DNA of 64,000 nt from Desulfovibrio piger. GTDB lineage: Bacteria > Desulfobacterota > Desulfovibrionia > Desulfovibrionales > Desulfovibrionaceae. Positions 9,898 to 19,514 of the stretch are shown one piece after another. The notes beneath the pieces are model-generated. The model worked only from the letters and a program-made list of their open reading frames with translations, made no database searches and was not told where the DNA came from. Numbering within the stretch: the first letter of the stretch is position 1; each line of letters opens with the position of its first letter. The stretch spans positions 1,822,501 to 1,886,500 of the forward strand of contig NZ_LT630450.1 of NCBI RefSeq assembly GCF_900116045.1, read 5' to 3'. The position numbers and the translations under genes were made by a program.

Positions 9898-11583
9898 CTA
9901 CAGCATCATAGTCAACGGGAAGCGATAGGCCACGGAACCGGTGCTGCAGGCGATGCGGCAGCAGCCGCAATGCCAGCACTGTTCGGGATAGGCCACAGCA
10001 GGCCCATCCTCCGTCATGGTCAGGATATGGCCGGGGCAGCTCTCCACACACGAACCGCAGGAGATGCAGTGCCCACAATGGAGGCAGCGTCCGGCTTCGC
10101 TACGTGCGGCCTTGTCCGGCAGGCCGCCTTCCAGCTCGGCAAAGGCCAGACGGGGCCGGGCTTCACTGGCCGGGACCACAGCCCGGGGCGCATGCGGGTG
10201 ATAATCCACATGCATGATCTCCTCCAGCTCCACCACATGGGCAGCATCCAGGGCCGGACGCACAGCCAGAGCCATGCTGCCGTCATCCTCGAACCAGGCA
10301 TCGATATTGCTGCCGGCAGGAAGGCCGGCAAGATAGGCATGCAGGCCCAGCGCCACGTTCCGGCCGCTGCCGATGGCCGACGAGACGAGACCAGGTCCGG
10401 TTGCCACGTCACCAGCGGCAAACAGCCCCCGGATGCTCGTCATGCCCGCAGCATCGACGGCCACGCAGCCACGGGGCGTCAGGGCGACGTCCAGACCGGC
10501 CAGAGCCGTCAGGTCAGCCTGCAGGCCACTGGCGCAAATGACCAGATGGGCGGCAAATGTCGCTTCTGCCCCGGCAGCAACTTCCGTATGGAGCTCGCCG
10601 GCGGCATCGAAGGAAAATGACGATATGGGTCTGGCCGTGACCTGGAACATGCCGTCGGCCGAACAGGTGACCGCAGTGGTCTGCATGCTGTTGGCGATGC
10701 TGATGCCTTCATCGCGGGCCTGGAGCACTTCCGCTTCAGGGGCATGCATGGCTCCTTCGGCCTCCAGGCAAACCATGCGTACACTGGCAGCCCCCAGGCG
10801 ACGGGCCGTGAAGGCGCAGTCGAAAGCAACCCCGCCGCCGCCCAGGATGACCACCTCCTGACCTTCCAGGCTGCGGCGCTCCAGCGTGGAGCGCTTCATC
10901 CAGCTTACAGCAGGCTGCAGATGTTCCTTGCCCGGGATATCCAGCAAGCGTTCCTTCCACAGGCCCACGGCCAGCACACAGGCATCGTGGCTGTCCAGCA
11001 GATCCTGCAGGGAGATGTCGCGCCCCACCTGCACATTGGTATGCACGCGCACGCCAAGATCCGCCACGGCCCCGGTCTCGCGGTCCACCACGTCCTTGGG
11101 CAGGCGGAAGTCCGGGATGGAGTGGCGCATCAGACCGCCCATGACGGCCGAACCTTCGTAGACGCTGACCTCATGGCCCAGCAGGCGGGCAAAACAGGCC
11201 GCGGTCAGACCGGCAGGTCCGGCACCAATGACGGCCACCCGCTTGCCCGAATCGGGCAGAGGGCGCAGTCTGGGGGCATGACCATTATCCGCTGCGTAAC
11301 GCTCCAGACTGTGGATGGCCACGGCCTCATCGTAGCCGCAGCGGTTGCACTTGCCTTCGCAGGGATGCGGACAGACCCGACCGGTGATGCCGGGAAAAGG
11401 ATTCTTGGTATGCAGGGACAACAGGGCCTCGTCCACACGGCCTTCGGCCAGAAGACTGTGCATGCGCTGGATGTTGTTGCCGGCAGGGCAGGTGATCTCA
11501 CAGGGGGACGTACGATTCTGCCGGATGCTGCCGCGCATGTTGACGACGGCTTTTTTCCATTCCTTGCTATAAATGGGAGGCAT
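9898..11583 (-). CDS. FeS/FAD pyridine nucleotide-disulfide oxidoreductase, GltD/AegA type
   Basis: A 561-residue cytoplasmic electron-transfer flavoprotein. The N-terminal domain carries Cys28, 32, 71, 75, 79 and 82 (CPHPCEGKCNRC), the two-cluster module of glutamate synthase small subunits. An FAD-binding GAGPAG follows at residue 120 and an NAD(P)-binding GGGGVAFD in the middle. The C-terminal 60 residues hold a ferredoxin domain (CLHCGHCISCGSC and CWHCGCCRIAC). It likely passes electrons from NAD(P)H or ferredoxin to a partner. The partner is probably the AprA-like flavoprotein whose gene ends 47 bp upstream on the same strand. Confidence 0.87.
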   Translation of the reverse strand: MPPIYSKEWKKAVVNMRGSIRQNRTSPCEITCPAGNNIQRMHSLLAEGRVDEALLSLHTKNPFPGITGRVCPHPCEGKCNRCGYDEAVAIHSLERYAADNGHAPRLRPLPDSGKRVAVIGAGPAGLTAACFARLLGHEVSVYEGSAVMGGLMRHSIPDFRLPKDVVDRETGAVADLGVRVHTNVQVGRDISLQDLLDSHDACVLAVGLWKERLLDIPGKEHLQPAVSWMKRSTLERRSLEGQEVVILGGGGVAFDCAFTARRLGAASVRMVCLEAEGAMHAPEAEVLQARDEGISIANSMQTTAVTCSADGMFQVTARPISSFSFDAAGELHTEVAAGAEATFAAHLVICASGLQADLTALAGLDVALTPRGCVAVDAAGMTSIRGLFAAGDVATGPGLVSSAIGSGRNVALGLHAYLAGLPAGSNIDAWFEDDGSMALAVRPALDAAHVVELEEIMHVDYHPHAPRAVVPASEARPRLAFAELEGGLPDKAARSEAGRCLHCGHCISCGSCVESCPGHILTMTEDGPAVAYPEQCWHCGCCRIACSTGSVAYRFPLTMML

Positions 11584-11630
11584 GACTTTTCCTTGTTGTT
11601 GGCTGTGAATGCAAATCCGTCCGTGGCCTG

Positions 11631-13271
11631 CTACTGCAGCCAGAACACCTCAGGCCCTGCCGTACCCTTGCGGACGGCAAGGATCTTTTCGTAGGCGGGA
11701 TCCTTTTCAGGGTAGTCGCTGCGACGGTAGATGCTGCGCCCGCTCTCCTTCCGTTCGCGGGTACAGAGCGTGGACAGACGGCAGCTTTCCAGCAGATGCA
11801 GTGCCTCGTGGGTCATCATGAGCTCATGCATGTTGCCCGCACGGACCTTGTCCGCATAACCGGACAGGAAGGCCAGGCGATCCAAAGCCACGTCGATCCC
11901 TTTCTCGTTGCGCACGAAGCCCATGTAGTACGACATGACCTGGCGTACCGAAGATTCGAACATGGCCTGGGGCACAGCATCTTCCAGCGGTGTCAGGGGC
12001 GTGAAGATCCGTTCGCATTCACGGTCGATCTCGTCCTCCAGTCCTTTCAGCCCCGGGGCCTTGCCCAGGTTGGCAGCAGCCGATTCACCAGCCAGATAAC
12101 CGCTGCACATGGAACCGGAGAAAGTGTAGAACACACAGCCGTTGTACAGACCGGGCAGGCTGCTCATGAAAGCATCGTCCGTAGCCAGCATGCCGCTGAA
12201 CTCGATCTCGCCGATTTCCACTTCCATGGGCGCCTTGGCAAAATCCACACCGCGCTGCGCGCAATAATCCAGGAATGTCGCCTTGTCGCCGGGCATGAGC
12301 ACATACTGCAGGTGGTGCAGGCTCTCGGCGTCGATATGGCGCATCTCCATGACGAATGGCGGGCCATTGCCCTCGATCTGTTCCTGATACGTGCCGCCGA
12401 TCTGGAACTGGCGGGGACAGTTTTCCATCTGGGGGTGATACTTGGGCATGAAGCGCTCGCCCAGGGCATTGAGCTCATGAGCGCCGGCACCGTTGATGCC
12501 GTTCATGCCCGCACAGCCGAAGCCCTTGGGTACCAGGGTGGCCTGCTGCTTGAGGTCCATGTTGATGATGGTGGCACCGGCCTCGTAGGCCAGCACGTAC
12601 TGGCTGCCGGTATTGAAGGGGCTGTGCCAGGTATTGTAGGGATTGCCCGTAGAGTTGGCGGTGGCACGGTTGCAGCTGTTGCCCAGCGCCATGATCACCG
12701 CAGCCGCCGAGATGACGTAACAGGTACCATCCAGTACGTTGTATCCCACGGCCCCGGCTGCCCGGCCATCACGGACCAGCAGACGGGTGATCATCACATG
12801 ATCCAGTACATCCGTCCCAAGGGACCTGAGGTGCCCGGCCACAAGACGCTTGATGCGCTGGCCTTCCGCAATGTTGATGTGCCAGGCCGGTTCACCGCGA
12901 CCGGCCGTACGCAGATAGCCGCCGTCAGCACGATGCAGCAGCTTTACGCCCAGCCCCTCGAGAAAGTTCACCATCAGGGGCATGGTCCTGCCCCAGCCCC
13001 GCAGCATGCTCTCGCTGAAACCGCTGCACGGTTTAAGATAGAAACGGACCAGGTCATCCACAGTGTCATCCGGGTCGTTCGTCCCCAGCACTGCCAGAAA
13101 ATGGTCGTTGCCGCCGCCCAGACAGCCGGAGCTCTCCAACTTGCCCTTATCCACCATCAGTGTGCGGATGCCCGCCCGGCGGGCGGCCAGAGCCGCGCCG
13201 CAGCCGGCTGCACCGGTACCGAGGACGAGCAGGTCGGTTTCCAGGGTCACGATCTTGCGTTCGCTATCCAT
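11631..13271 (-). CDS. FAD flavoprotein of the AprA/fumarate reductase superfamily
   Basis: A 546-residue soluble flavoprotein with the FAD-binding GTGAAGCGAA near residues 18-27 and a GGGNDHFLAVLG stretch like that in adenylylsulfate reductase alpha subunits. It has no signal peptide, so it acts in the cytoplasm. The C-terminal part (RRSDYPEKDP) is the family's usual capping end. No AprB gene is adjacent, and the predicted electron donor is the FeS/FAD protein downstream. It could reduce an imported enoate or related organic acid, but the substrate is unknown; the true sulfate-pathway AprA is a less likely reading given the context. Confidence 0.8.
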   Translation of the reverse strand: MDSERKIVTLETDLLVLGTGAAGCGAALAARRAGIRTLMVDKGKLESSGCLGGGNDHFLAVLGTNDPDDTVDDLVRFYLKPCSGFSESMLRGWGRTMPLMVNFLEGLGVKLLHRADGGYLRTAGRGEPAWHINIAEGQRIKRLVAGHLRSLGTDVLDHVMITRLLVRDGRAAGAVGYNVLDGTCYVISAAAVIMALGNSCNRATANSTGNPYNTWHSPFNTGSQYVLAYEAGATIINMDLKQQATLVPKGFGCAGMNGINGAGAHELNALGERFMPKYHPQMENCPRQFQIGGTYQEQIEGNGPPFVMEMRHIDAESLHHLQYVLMPGDKATFLDYCAQRGVDFAKAPMEVEIGEIEFSGMLATDDAFMSSLPGLYNGCVFYTFSGSMCSGYLAGESAAANLGKAPGLKGLEDEIDRECERIFTPLTPLEDAVPQAMFESSVRQVMSYYMGFVRNEKGIDVALDRLAFLSGYADKVRAGNMHELMMTHEALHLLESCRLSTLCTRERKESGRSIYRRSDYPEKDPAYEKILAVRKGTAGPEVFWLQ

Positions 13272-13402
13272 CCACTTCTCCTATGGCGGTTGCCCGCAAA
13301 AAATATCTTTCTCCCGGAGGGGTCGCCCCGCTTCCGGTCACTTCGTATTTTTTTTCACTAGTAGTTTTTCTCCATTCTATAAAATACTTTAAAAATCTAT
13401 TT

Positions 13403-13423
13403 TGCATATCAAAAAAGAATGCA
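13403..13423. promoter_or_regulatory. TGCAT-N11-ATGCA inverted repeat, candidate LysR-family site
   Basis: TGCAT at 13403-13407 and ATGCA at 13419-13423 are separated by 11 bp, the classic T-N11-A layout of LysR-family sites. It lies about 130 bp upstream of the AprA-like start in AT-rich DNA. The regulator may be the frameshifted LysR gene 7 kb away or another one. Confidence 0.45.
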
Positions 13424-13637
13424 TTAGCTGACAGCAAAGCACTGTCCGGAACAGGAGCGACCGGCCGGAAGCTAGCGGCAACGCCTGCTTTGACGCACGG
13501 CACAAGATGGCTGTCCACAAGGTGGAGCGGACATCCGCAAGGCCCAATGTGTCCGAGGGATGACCAAAAGGCTCGTGCAGGAAAAGACAGAAAGGATGTG
13601 GCGACGGGAAAGTTCCCGCTGCCGGCAGGTACAAAAA

Positions 13638-13669
13638 AAGGCGGACCGGGAAATTCCCCGGCCCGCCTT
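13638..13669 (-). terminator. Second terminator after prfA
   Basis: A 13-bp stem with one mismatch (13638-13650 with 13657-13669), followed on the minus strand by seven T residues. It is the second of two terminators between prfA and the flavoprotein operon. Confidence 0.8.
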
Positions 13670-13791
13670 GCGGTGCTGTGAAAAAAAGTATGGGCTTCGG
13701 CCTCGGTATTTGCCGCTAGACCGGACATTCGCAGCAGTCATCCGGCATCCCGATACGCCGGGACAACCCGGCACACTGTCTGCCGTAAAAA

Positions 13792-13822
13792 ACGGCCCGC
13801 CGGAAAGCATCCGACGGGCCGT
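13792..13822 (-). terminator. Terminator after prfA
   Basis: A 12-bp stem with one mismatch (13792-13803 with 13811-13822), followed on the minus strand by TTTTTT, 30 bp past the prfA stop. Confidence 0.8.
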
Positions 13823-13851
13823 CCTCTCTTTTCGGAAAATCGTCTGCCGGT

Positions 13852-14922
<1,071 letters not shown>

Positions 14923-14958
14923 GCGAACTCCAGAAAATGTATGGTCCCGCCGGGGCGA

Positions 14959-15945
14959 CTAGGCGTCGCGCCGGTAGGGAGCCGTGATGATATTGTCGCC
15001 CGCCTGGGCGCCCAGGGCCTCGCGCAGGGCCACCACCGCCACGTCGAGCTGGCGCTCGTCGGGCTCGGCCGTGGTCATGCGCTGCAGGGTCAGGCCGGGG
15101 GCCCGCAGCAGCGTGGCCATGAAGCCGTCGGGCATGCGGGCAGCGTAACGGATCAGCTCATAGGCCAGCGCGCTGATGGGCACCATGAGCAGCAGTTTGA
15201 ACACGATGGTCAATGCCTGCTTGGCCACCGCCCCTTCCGGGCAGTAGAAGAACAGCAGCAGGGGCACCAGCACCGCATGCAGGATGATGGAGATGCCGAT
15301 GACGAACAGCAGGAACGTGGTGCCGCAGCGGGGGTGCAGGCGGCTCATGCGGGCCGCCGTGGCGGCGTCCACGTCGCCCCCGGCCTCGAAGGCATGGATG
15401 ACCTTGTGCTCCGCGCCGTGATACTGGAACACGCGCCGGATATCGGGCACGAAGGAGATGGCCCAGATATAGCCCATGAAGATCAGGCACTTGAACAGAC
15501 CGTCCCACAGATGGAAGGTGAGCCCTTCCACCCCGCCGCCCAGATCCAGCCACTGCATGAGCAGCGACAGCAGGTGCGGCACGACCACGAACAGGCCCAC
15601 GGCCACGGCCAGGGAAAGCAGCAGGGTCAGCACCAGATGCCAGCCCTTGAGCTCCTCTTCACTGCCTTCGGCCTGCTGCTCCGCGGAACGGTTGAGCGCC
15701 TTGATGCCGTTGACCAGGGTCTCGATGAGCACGGGGAAGCCGCGCACGAAAGGCTTTTTCAGCCAGGGATGCCGTGTCAGCGAGAACCAGGGCAGGCGCC
15801 GGGCCACGATCTCGCCGTCGGGGCGGCGCAGGGCCAGCGCGTAGGCGTCACCATTGCGCATCATGACGCCTTCCAGAACGGCCTGCCCGCCCACGGTGGG
15901 GCAGCCGGCCGTCAGCATCAGGGAAACAAGACGGGAAAGGGGCAT
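14959..15945 (-). CDS. DUF1385 (YqhQ-like) membrane protein
   Basis: A 328-residue inner-membrane protein of the DUF1385/YqhQ family, function not settled. The N-terminal GGQAVLEGVMMRNG motif is the family signature. Several hydrophobic segments follow from about residue 110, with the conserved YHGAEHKVIHAFE and LHPRCGTTFLLFV motifs between them. I chose the Met at 15945, preceded by GAGGGAG, over an upstream start 57 bp away. It sits between rpmE and prfA, a common neighbourhood in Desulfovibrio and many Firmicutes. Confidence 0.9.
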   Translation of the reverse strand: MPLSRLVSLMLTAGCPTVGGQAVLEGVMMRNGDAYALALRRPDGEIVARRLPWFSLTRHPWLKKPFVRGFPVLIETLVNGIKALNRSAEQQAEGSEEELKGWHLVLTLLLSLAVAVGLFVVVPHLLSLLMQWLDLGGGVEGLTFHLWDGLFKCLIFMGYIWAISFVPDIRRVFQYHGAEHKVIHAFEAGGDVDAATAARMSRLHPRCGTTFLLFVIGISIILHAVLVPLLLFFYCPEGAVAKQALTIVFKLLLMVPISALAYELIRYAARMPDGFMATLLRAPGLTLQRMTTAEPDERQLDVAVVALREALGAQAGDNIITAPYRRDA

Positions 15946-16074
15946 AGACTCCCTCAAAAAAACGCCAAGCCTCCGGCGGGAGCGTGAAACCAAAGATTCC
16001 AACGCCTCCGCCAGAGGTGGGATAACGTTCGCGTCCGGCAGACGCGGGGCAGCACACCGCTTGCGCGGCAGCGC

Positions 16075-16287
16075 CTACTTCTTTTCAAATTTGGCGTACT
16101 TCTTGCGGAAGCGGTCGATACGGCCGGCCGTATCCAGGAAGCGCTGCTTGCCGGTGAAGAAGGGATGGCAGGCGGAGCACACTTCGACGTGCACTTCTTC
16201 GCCCTTCGTGGAGAGCACCTGTTCCTGATTACCGCAAGCGCAGGTAATGGTGGCGTTGAACACCTTGGGATGGATATCTTTCTTCAT
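16075..16287 (-). CDS. rpmE: 50S ribosomal protein L31, zinc-binding form
   Basis: A 70-residue large-subunit protein. The start MKKDIHP at 16287 has AGGTAAGG upstream. Cys16, Cys18, Cys37 and Cys40 form the zinc site (ITCACGN and [13 protein letters not shown]), so this is the zinc-containing type rather than the zinc-free paralogue. The C-terminal [12 protein letters not shown] is the usual basic tail. It is the first gene of the unit with DUF1385 and prfA. Confidence 0.97.
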   Translation of the reverse strand: MKKDIHPKVFNATITCACGNQEQVLSTKGEEVHVEVCSACHPFFTGKQRFLDTAGRIDRFRKKYAKFEKK

Positions 16288-16693
16288 GATCCTTACCTCG
16301 TATGGCAACGGCATATGCCGTCAATAGTCGTCTTCTGCGCGGCTTTTGCGCATCAGGGCCCAAACCAATAGCCCATAAACGCAGCTTTGGCAAGCCCCCC
16401 GCCCCGGCGGAAGGCCGTTTTCCCGGAGATTTTTCCCGCTCCGCCCGGACCGCTCCGCCCGGACCGGGCCGCCCTTCACGGCAGGCGCCGGAGATACGGG
16501 CCCGGCGGACGGCGGGCAACAGGCAAAGGGCCGCTCCCCACGGCATGGGGTACCGGCGGCGGGAGCCTTCCGTCGGCAAGGCCCGCCGCAAGGCGGACAC
16601 GAAGACCCGGCCATGCCCGCGCGGGGCAGATGCCTGTGCCCGCCGCCCGCCGGGCCGGTTGCCAGCGCCGGGCCGACAGGCTACAGTGCGGCC
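16288..16693. other. Divergent intergenic region rpmE/tlyA
   Basis: A 406-bp, mostly GC-rich gap between divergently transcribed rpmE and the methyltransferase gene. It should hold both promoters. I see no further gene or clear repeat. Confidence 0.5.
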
Positions 16694-17464
16694 ATGTGTG
16701 CAAAAATCGCCCGCCAGCGCGCGGATCAACTGGTCTTCATGCAGGGCCTGGCCGAAAGCCGTGAACAGGCCCGCCGTCTCATCATGGCCGGCAAGGTGGC
16801 GCTCTCCTCCGCAGGACTGCCCCCCGGCGCCCCGCCCCAAAAGGTGGACAAGCCCGGGCATCCCTATCCCGAAGGCACGGTCTTCGAACTGCTGGGGCAG
16901 GAGCGCTTCGTCAGCCGCGGCGCCTACAAGCTGCTGACCATCCTGGACAATTTCAGGCTCGATGTGGGCGGCATGGTCTGCCTGGACGCCGGTGCCTCCA
17001 CCGGCGGCTTCACGGACTGCCTGCTCCAGCACGGCGCCGCGCGCGTCTACGCCGTGGACGTGGGCAAGAACCAGCTGCACGAGAAACTGCGTGCCGACGG
17101 GCGCGTCATCAACCTCGAAGGCGTCAACCTGCGCGCCGCCGCTCCCGAGCTCATCCCCGAGCCCGTGGACCTGGTGGTGGCCGACGTGTCCTTCATCTCC
17201 CTGACGCTCATCCTGCCGCCCTGCATGACCTGGCTCAAGCCCGGCGGTCTGGCCGCCGTGCTCATCAAGCCCCAGTTCGAACTGGGCCCCGGCGAGACCG
17301 TCAAGGGCGTGGTGCGCGACGAGGCCGCCCGCCAGCGCGCCGTGGACAAGATCGTCCGCTTCTGTACCGGGAACCTGCGCCTGGAGAACCGGGGCGTGCT
17401 GCCCGCCGCCATCAAGGGGCCCAAGGGCAACCAGGAATACATGGCCCTTTTCGCCCGGCCCTGA
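16694..17464 (+). CDS. tlyA: TlyA-family rRNA 2'-O-methyltransferase
   Basis: A 256-residue protein with an N-terminal S4 RNA-binding domain (RADQLVFMQGLAESREQARRL) and a FtsJ/RrmJ-type methyltransferase domain. The SAM loop is LDAGASTGGFTD near residue 97, and the K-D-K-E catalytic set is suggested by AYKL, VVADVSF, IKPQFE and later residues. Family members methylate cytidine 2'-OH in 16S and/or 23S rRNA and some are annotated hemolysins, a label that is probably misleading. The start is inferred from the S4 domain onset; no strong ribosome site is seen. Confidence 0.88.
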   Translation: MCAKIARQRADQLVFMQGLAESREQARRLIMAGKVALSSAGLPPGAPPQKVDKPGHPYPEGTVFELLGQERFVSRGAYKLLTILDNFRLDVGGMVCLDAGASTGGFTDCLLQHGAARVYAVDVGKNQLHEKLRADGRVINLEGVNLRAAAPELIPEPVDLVVADVSFISLTLILPPCMTWLKPGGLAAVLIKPQFELGPGETVKGVVRDEAARQRAVDKIVRFCTGNLRLENRGVLPAAIKGPKGNQEYMALFARP

Positions 17465-17481
17465 CCGGAGCGGTGAGTTTT

Positions 17482-17570
17482 TTTGAGGGGAGGGGGACCC
17501 CCTCTACTAACGCGAGAGGGGGTCCCCCTCCCCTCAAACTCCCCTCCCCTTCCCCAGCGCGTTTTATTGG
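17482..17570. repeat. Intergenic G/C-rich palindromic repeat, copy 1
   Basis: A perfect 24-bp inverted repeat (17482-17505 with 17515-17538) around a 9-base loop, followed by a tail of the form CTCCCCTCCCC-TTCCCC-AGCGCG. Nearly the same tail and outer stem occur at 22503-22556 and, inverted, at 59915-59997. It is downstream of the tlyA gene and may act as a 3' end hairpin. Confidence 0.8.
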
Positions 17571-17635
17571 GGAATGGGGAAAGCAGGGACGCCCTCTGAC
17601 ATCAGCAAGGCTCCATGACGACCGCTACAAACGAT

Positions 17636-17668
17636 AAAAGCCCTGCCTTTGTTGAAGGCAGGGCTTTT
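17636..17668. terminator. Bidirectional terminator between tlyA and sppA
   Basis: A perfect 13-bp stem (17636-17648 with 17656-17668) with A residues on one side and T residues on the other, so it can work on both strands between the convergent tlyA and sppA genes. Confidence 0.88.
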
Positions 17669-17733
17669 TATATTTACCGGACTATCGGCAGGCAGCAGAG
17701 CTTTTCCGAGGCCTTGCCACCGTCCTGTTTTCC

Positions 17734-18828
17734 CTAAAAGCTGTACAGGAAGGCCGGGGCCTCGCGGCCCAGCAGGGCATCGGCATCAAGGCCGAACCAG
17801 GTCCTGAGGCTTTTTTCCCACCATTCGTCTTCGCTGGGGGGCGTCAGCAGGGGCCGGTCCACAGGCACCTTGCAGACATCGGCCAGCCAGCGGTGCGCGG
17901 TCTGCTGGCCGCCCAGCTCGTCCACAAGGCCCAGCTCCACGGCTTCACGGCCGGTGAAGATCTTGCCCGTGGCCAGACGCGCGGCGCGGGCGCGGTCCAT
18001 GTGGCGGCCCTGGGCCACGATGTCCACGAACTGCTCGTGCATGTCCTTGAGCACGCCCTGGAAATAGGCCTTTTCTTCCGCGGTGAGCGGTTCCAGCATG
18101 GAACCGGCGTCCTTGTAGGGCGCGGTGGTCAGGGTCTGGCGGCCAAGGCCCAGCTTGTCCAGCAGGCCCCGGATCTGGGGGATGTCCATGCGCACGCCGA
18201 TGGAGCCGGTCACGGTGGAGGCATTGGCGAAGACGCGCCTGCCCGCCATGCTGACCATCAGGCCGCCGGAGGCCGCCGTGCTGCCCATGCTGACGGCGAC
18301 GGGCTTGTCCTTGCCCAGGCGGGCCAGGGCCTCATACAGTTCCTGCGAGGCGGCGGCACCGCCGCCGGGGGAATCCACGCGCACCAGCACGCCCTTGACG
18401 CCGGGCATGCGGCCCAGCTCGTCGATCCAGCGCAGCTGGGCATCGATGTCCATGATGGGGCCGGTCACGCGCACCAGGGCGATGCGCTCGCTGCCCAGAC
18501 CGGTGGCCCGGAAGACCATGAAGGCCGCCAGACCGCCCAGCAGCAGGAGCAGCAGGCCCCAGAAGATGACGGGATGCCGTTTGCGGAAAGGCACCCGGAA
18601 AAGGTGCAGCCAGGCCTTTTGCGGCACATGGGAAAGCGGGCAGGACGCGGCGCAGGAAAAGGAGGGGGCCGCAGCCGTGGCGCCCGTGCCGCCGCGGGCG
18701 CTTTTGCCGGCCGGGGCCTCGCCGTTCATGCTCAGGGGATGTTCCGTGAAGTCGTCGGCTTCGGGAGCATCCAGGCGCAGTTCGGGGGCAGCGGCCTGCC
18801 GGGTACGTTCGGGATCATTGATTTGCAT
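17734..18828 (-). CDS. sppA: Signal peptide peptidase SppA, short single-domain type
   Basis: A membrane-anchored serine peptidase that degrades cleaved signal peptides. About 364 residues from the Met at 18828. One hydrophobic anchor lies near residue 95 (HPVIFWGLLLLLLGGLAAFMVF). The S49 domain follows with VDSPGGG, the nucleophile Ser in GSTAASGGLMVSMAG and the Lys general base probably in APYKDAGS. It is half the length of the E. coli enzyme, as in many bacteria with one domain. A longer frame opens at 18924; neither start has a clear ribosome site, so the exact N terminus is uncertain. Confidence 0.88.
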   Translation of the reverse strand: MQINDPERTRQAAAPELRLDAPEADDFTEHPLSMNGEAPAGKSARGGTGATAAAPSFSCAASCPLSHVPQKAWLHLFRVPFRKRHPVIFWGLLLLLLGGLAAFMVFRATGLGSERIALVRVTGPIMDIDAQLRWIDELGRMPGVKGVLVRVDSPGGGAAASQELYEALARLGKDKPVAVSMGSTAASGGLMVSMAGRRVFANASTVTGSIGVRMDIPQIRGLLDKLGLGRQTLTTAPYKDAGSMLEPLTAEEKAYFQGVLKDMHEQFVDIVAQGRHMDRARAARLATGKIFTGREAVELGLVDELGGQQTAHRWLADVCKVPVDRPLLTPPSEDEWWEKSLRTWFGLDADALLGREAPAFLYSF

Positions 18829-19091
18829 GGGGCTGTTCGGGTAAAAAGTGCCGGTATGGCCGCCGGAAGAGCGGCCCCTGTCCCCAGCGGGACAGGCTCC
18901 AGGGACGCGCCGCCCGCGAAGCACCGGAGCGCTGCGCGCGGTACGGCATCAGGGAAAAAGACGGACGGAGCCGGACAGGCGTGCCGCCAGGCTTTTTGCC
19001 GGTGGGGCCGCCGCACGGCGAAAGGCGCCGGCGGCAGGCGTTGATGCGTCCAGACCCTAAGCCCATCCCTCAGGAAAGACAAGGAGCCTTC

Positions 19092-19514
19092 ATGGAAACA
19101 TTGTCCGTGGCCACGCGCAGCCGCTGTGAAATGCGCGACATCACCGCCCAGGTGCAGGAGCTGGTGGCCCGCGGCCGCCGGCAGGGCCGCCGCAACGGGG
19201 CCCTGCTGCTTTTCTCGCCGCACACCACCTGCGGCCTGACCATCAACGAAGGGGCGGACCCCGACGTGCGCCGCGACATGGTGCGCTTTTTCAGCGCCCT
19301 GGTGCCGCAGGATGCGGGCTTCGATCATGCCGAGGGCAACAGCGACGCCCACATCAAGACCACCCTGCACGGCCCCAGCCTCATGCTCATCGTGGAGGAC
19401 GGCCAGTTGCAGCTGGGCCGCTGGCAGTCCATCTACCTTTGCGAGGGCGACGGACCCCGGCAGCGCACGCTCTGGGCCCGGTGGCTCCCCGGCGCGGAGG
19501 ATGCACGCCCATGA
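19092..19514 (+). CDS. YjbQ/UPF0047 family protein
   Basis: A 140-residue cytoplasmic protein of the YjbQ family (DUF/UPF0047), some of which complement thiamine phosphate synthase mutants. The family core is intact: LFSPHTTCGLTINEGADPDVRRD, then HAEGNSDAHIKTTLHGPSL and QLGRWQSIYLCEGDGPR; the His and Glu residues probably bind metal. AAGGAG precedes the ATG by 7 bases. Its stop overlaps the start of the antiporter gene by 4 bp (ATGA), so the two are translationally coupled. Confidence 0.9.
   Translation: METLSVATRSRCEMRDITAQVQELVARGRRQGRRNGALLLFSPHTTCGLTINEGADPDVRRDMVRFFSALVPQDAGFDHAEGNSDAHIKTTLHGPSLMLIVEDGQLQLGRWQSIYLCEGDGPRQRTLWARWLPGAEDARP

Larger units (their letters stand above)
13272..13851. 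other. Intergenic region with two terminators and a LysR-type box
   Basis: No gene is supported in these 580 bp. The part near 13330-13440 is AT-rich and should hold the promoter of the flavoprotein operon. Two hairpins with T runs on the minus strand at 13638-13669 and 13792-13822 insulate that promoter from prfA. Confidence 0.6.

Noticed and set aside
11631..13271. Calling this gene the dissimilatory adenylylsulfate reductase alpha subunit (aprA)
   Set aside because: No aprB is adjacent and the neighbours are a GltD-type electron-transfer protein and a permease; the name would go beyond the evidence.
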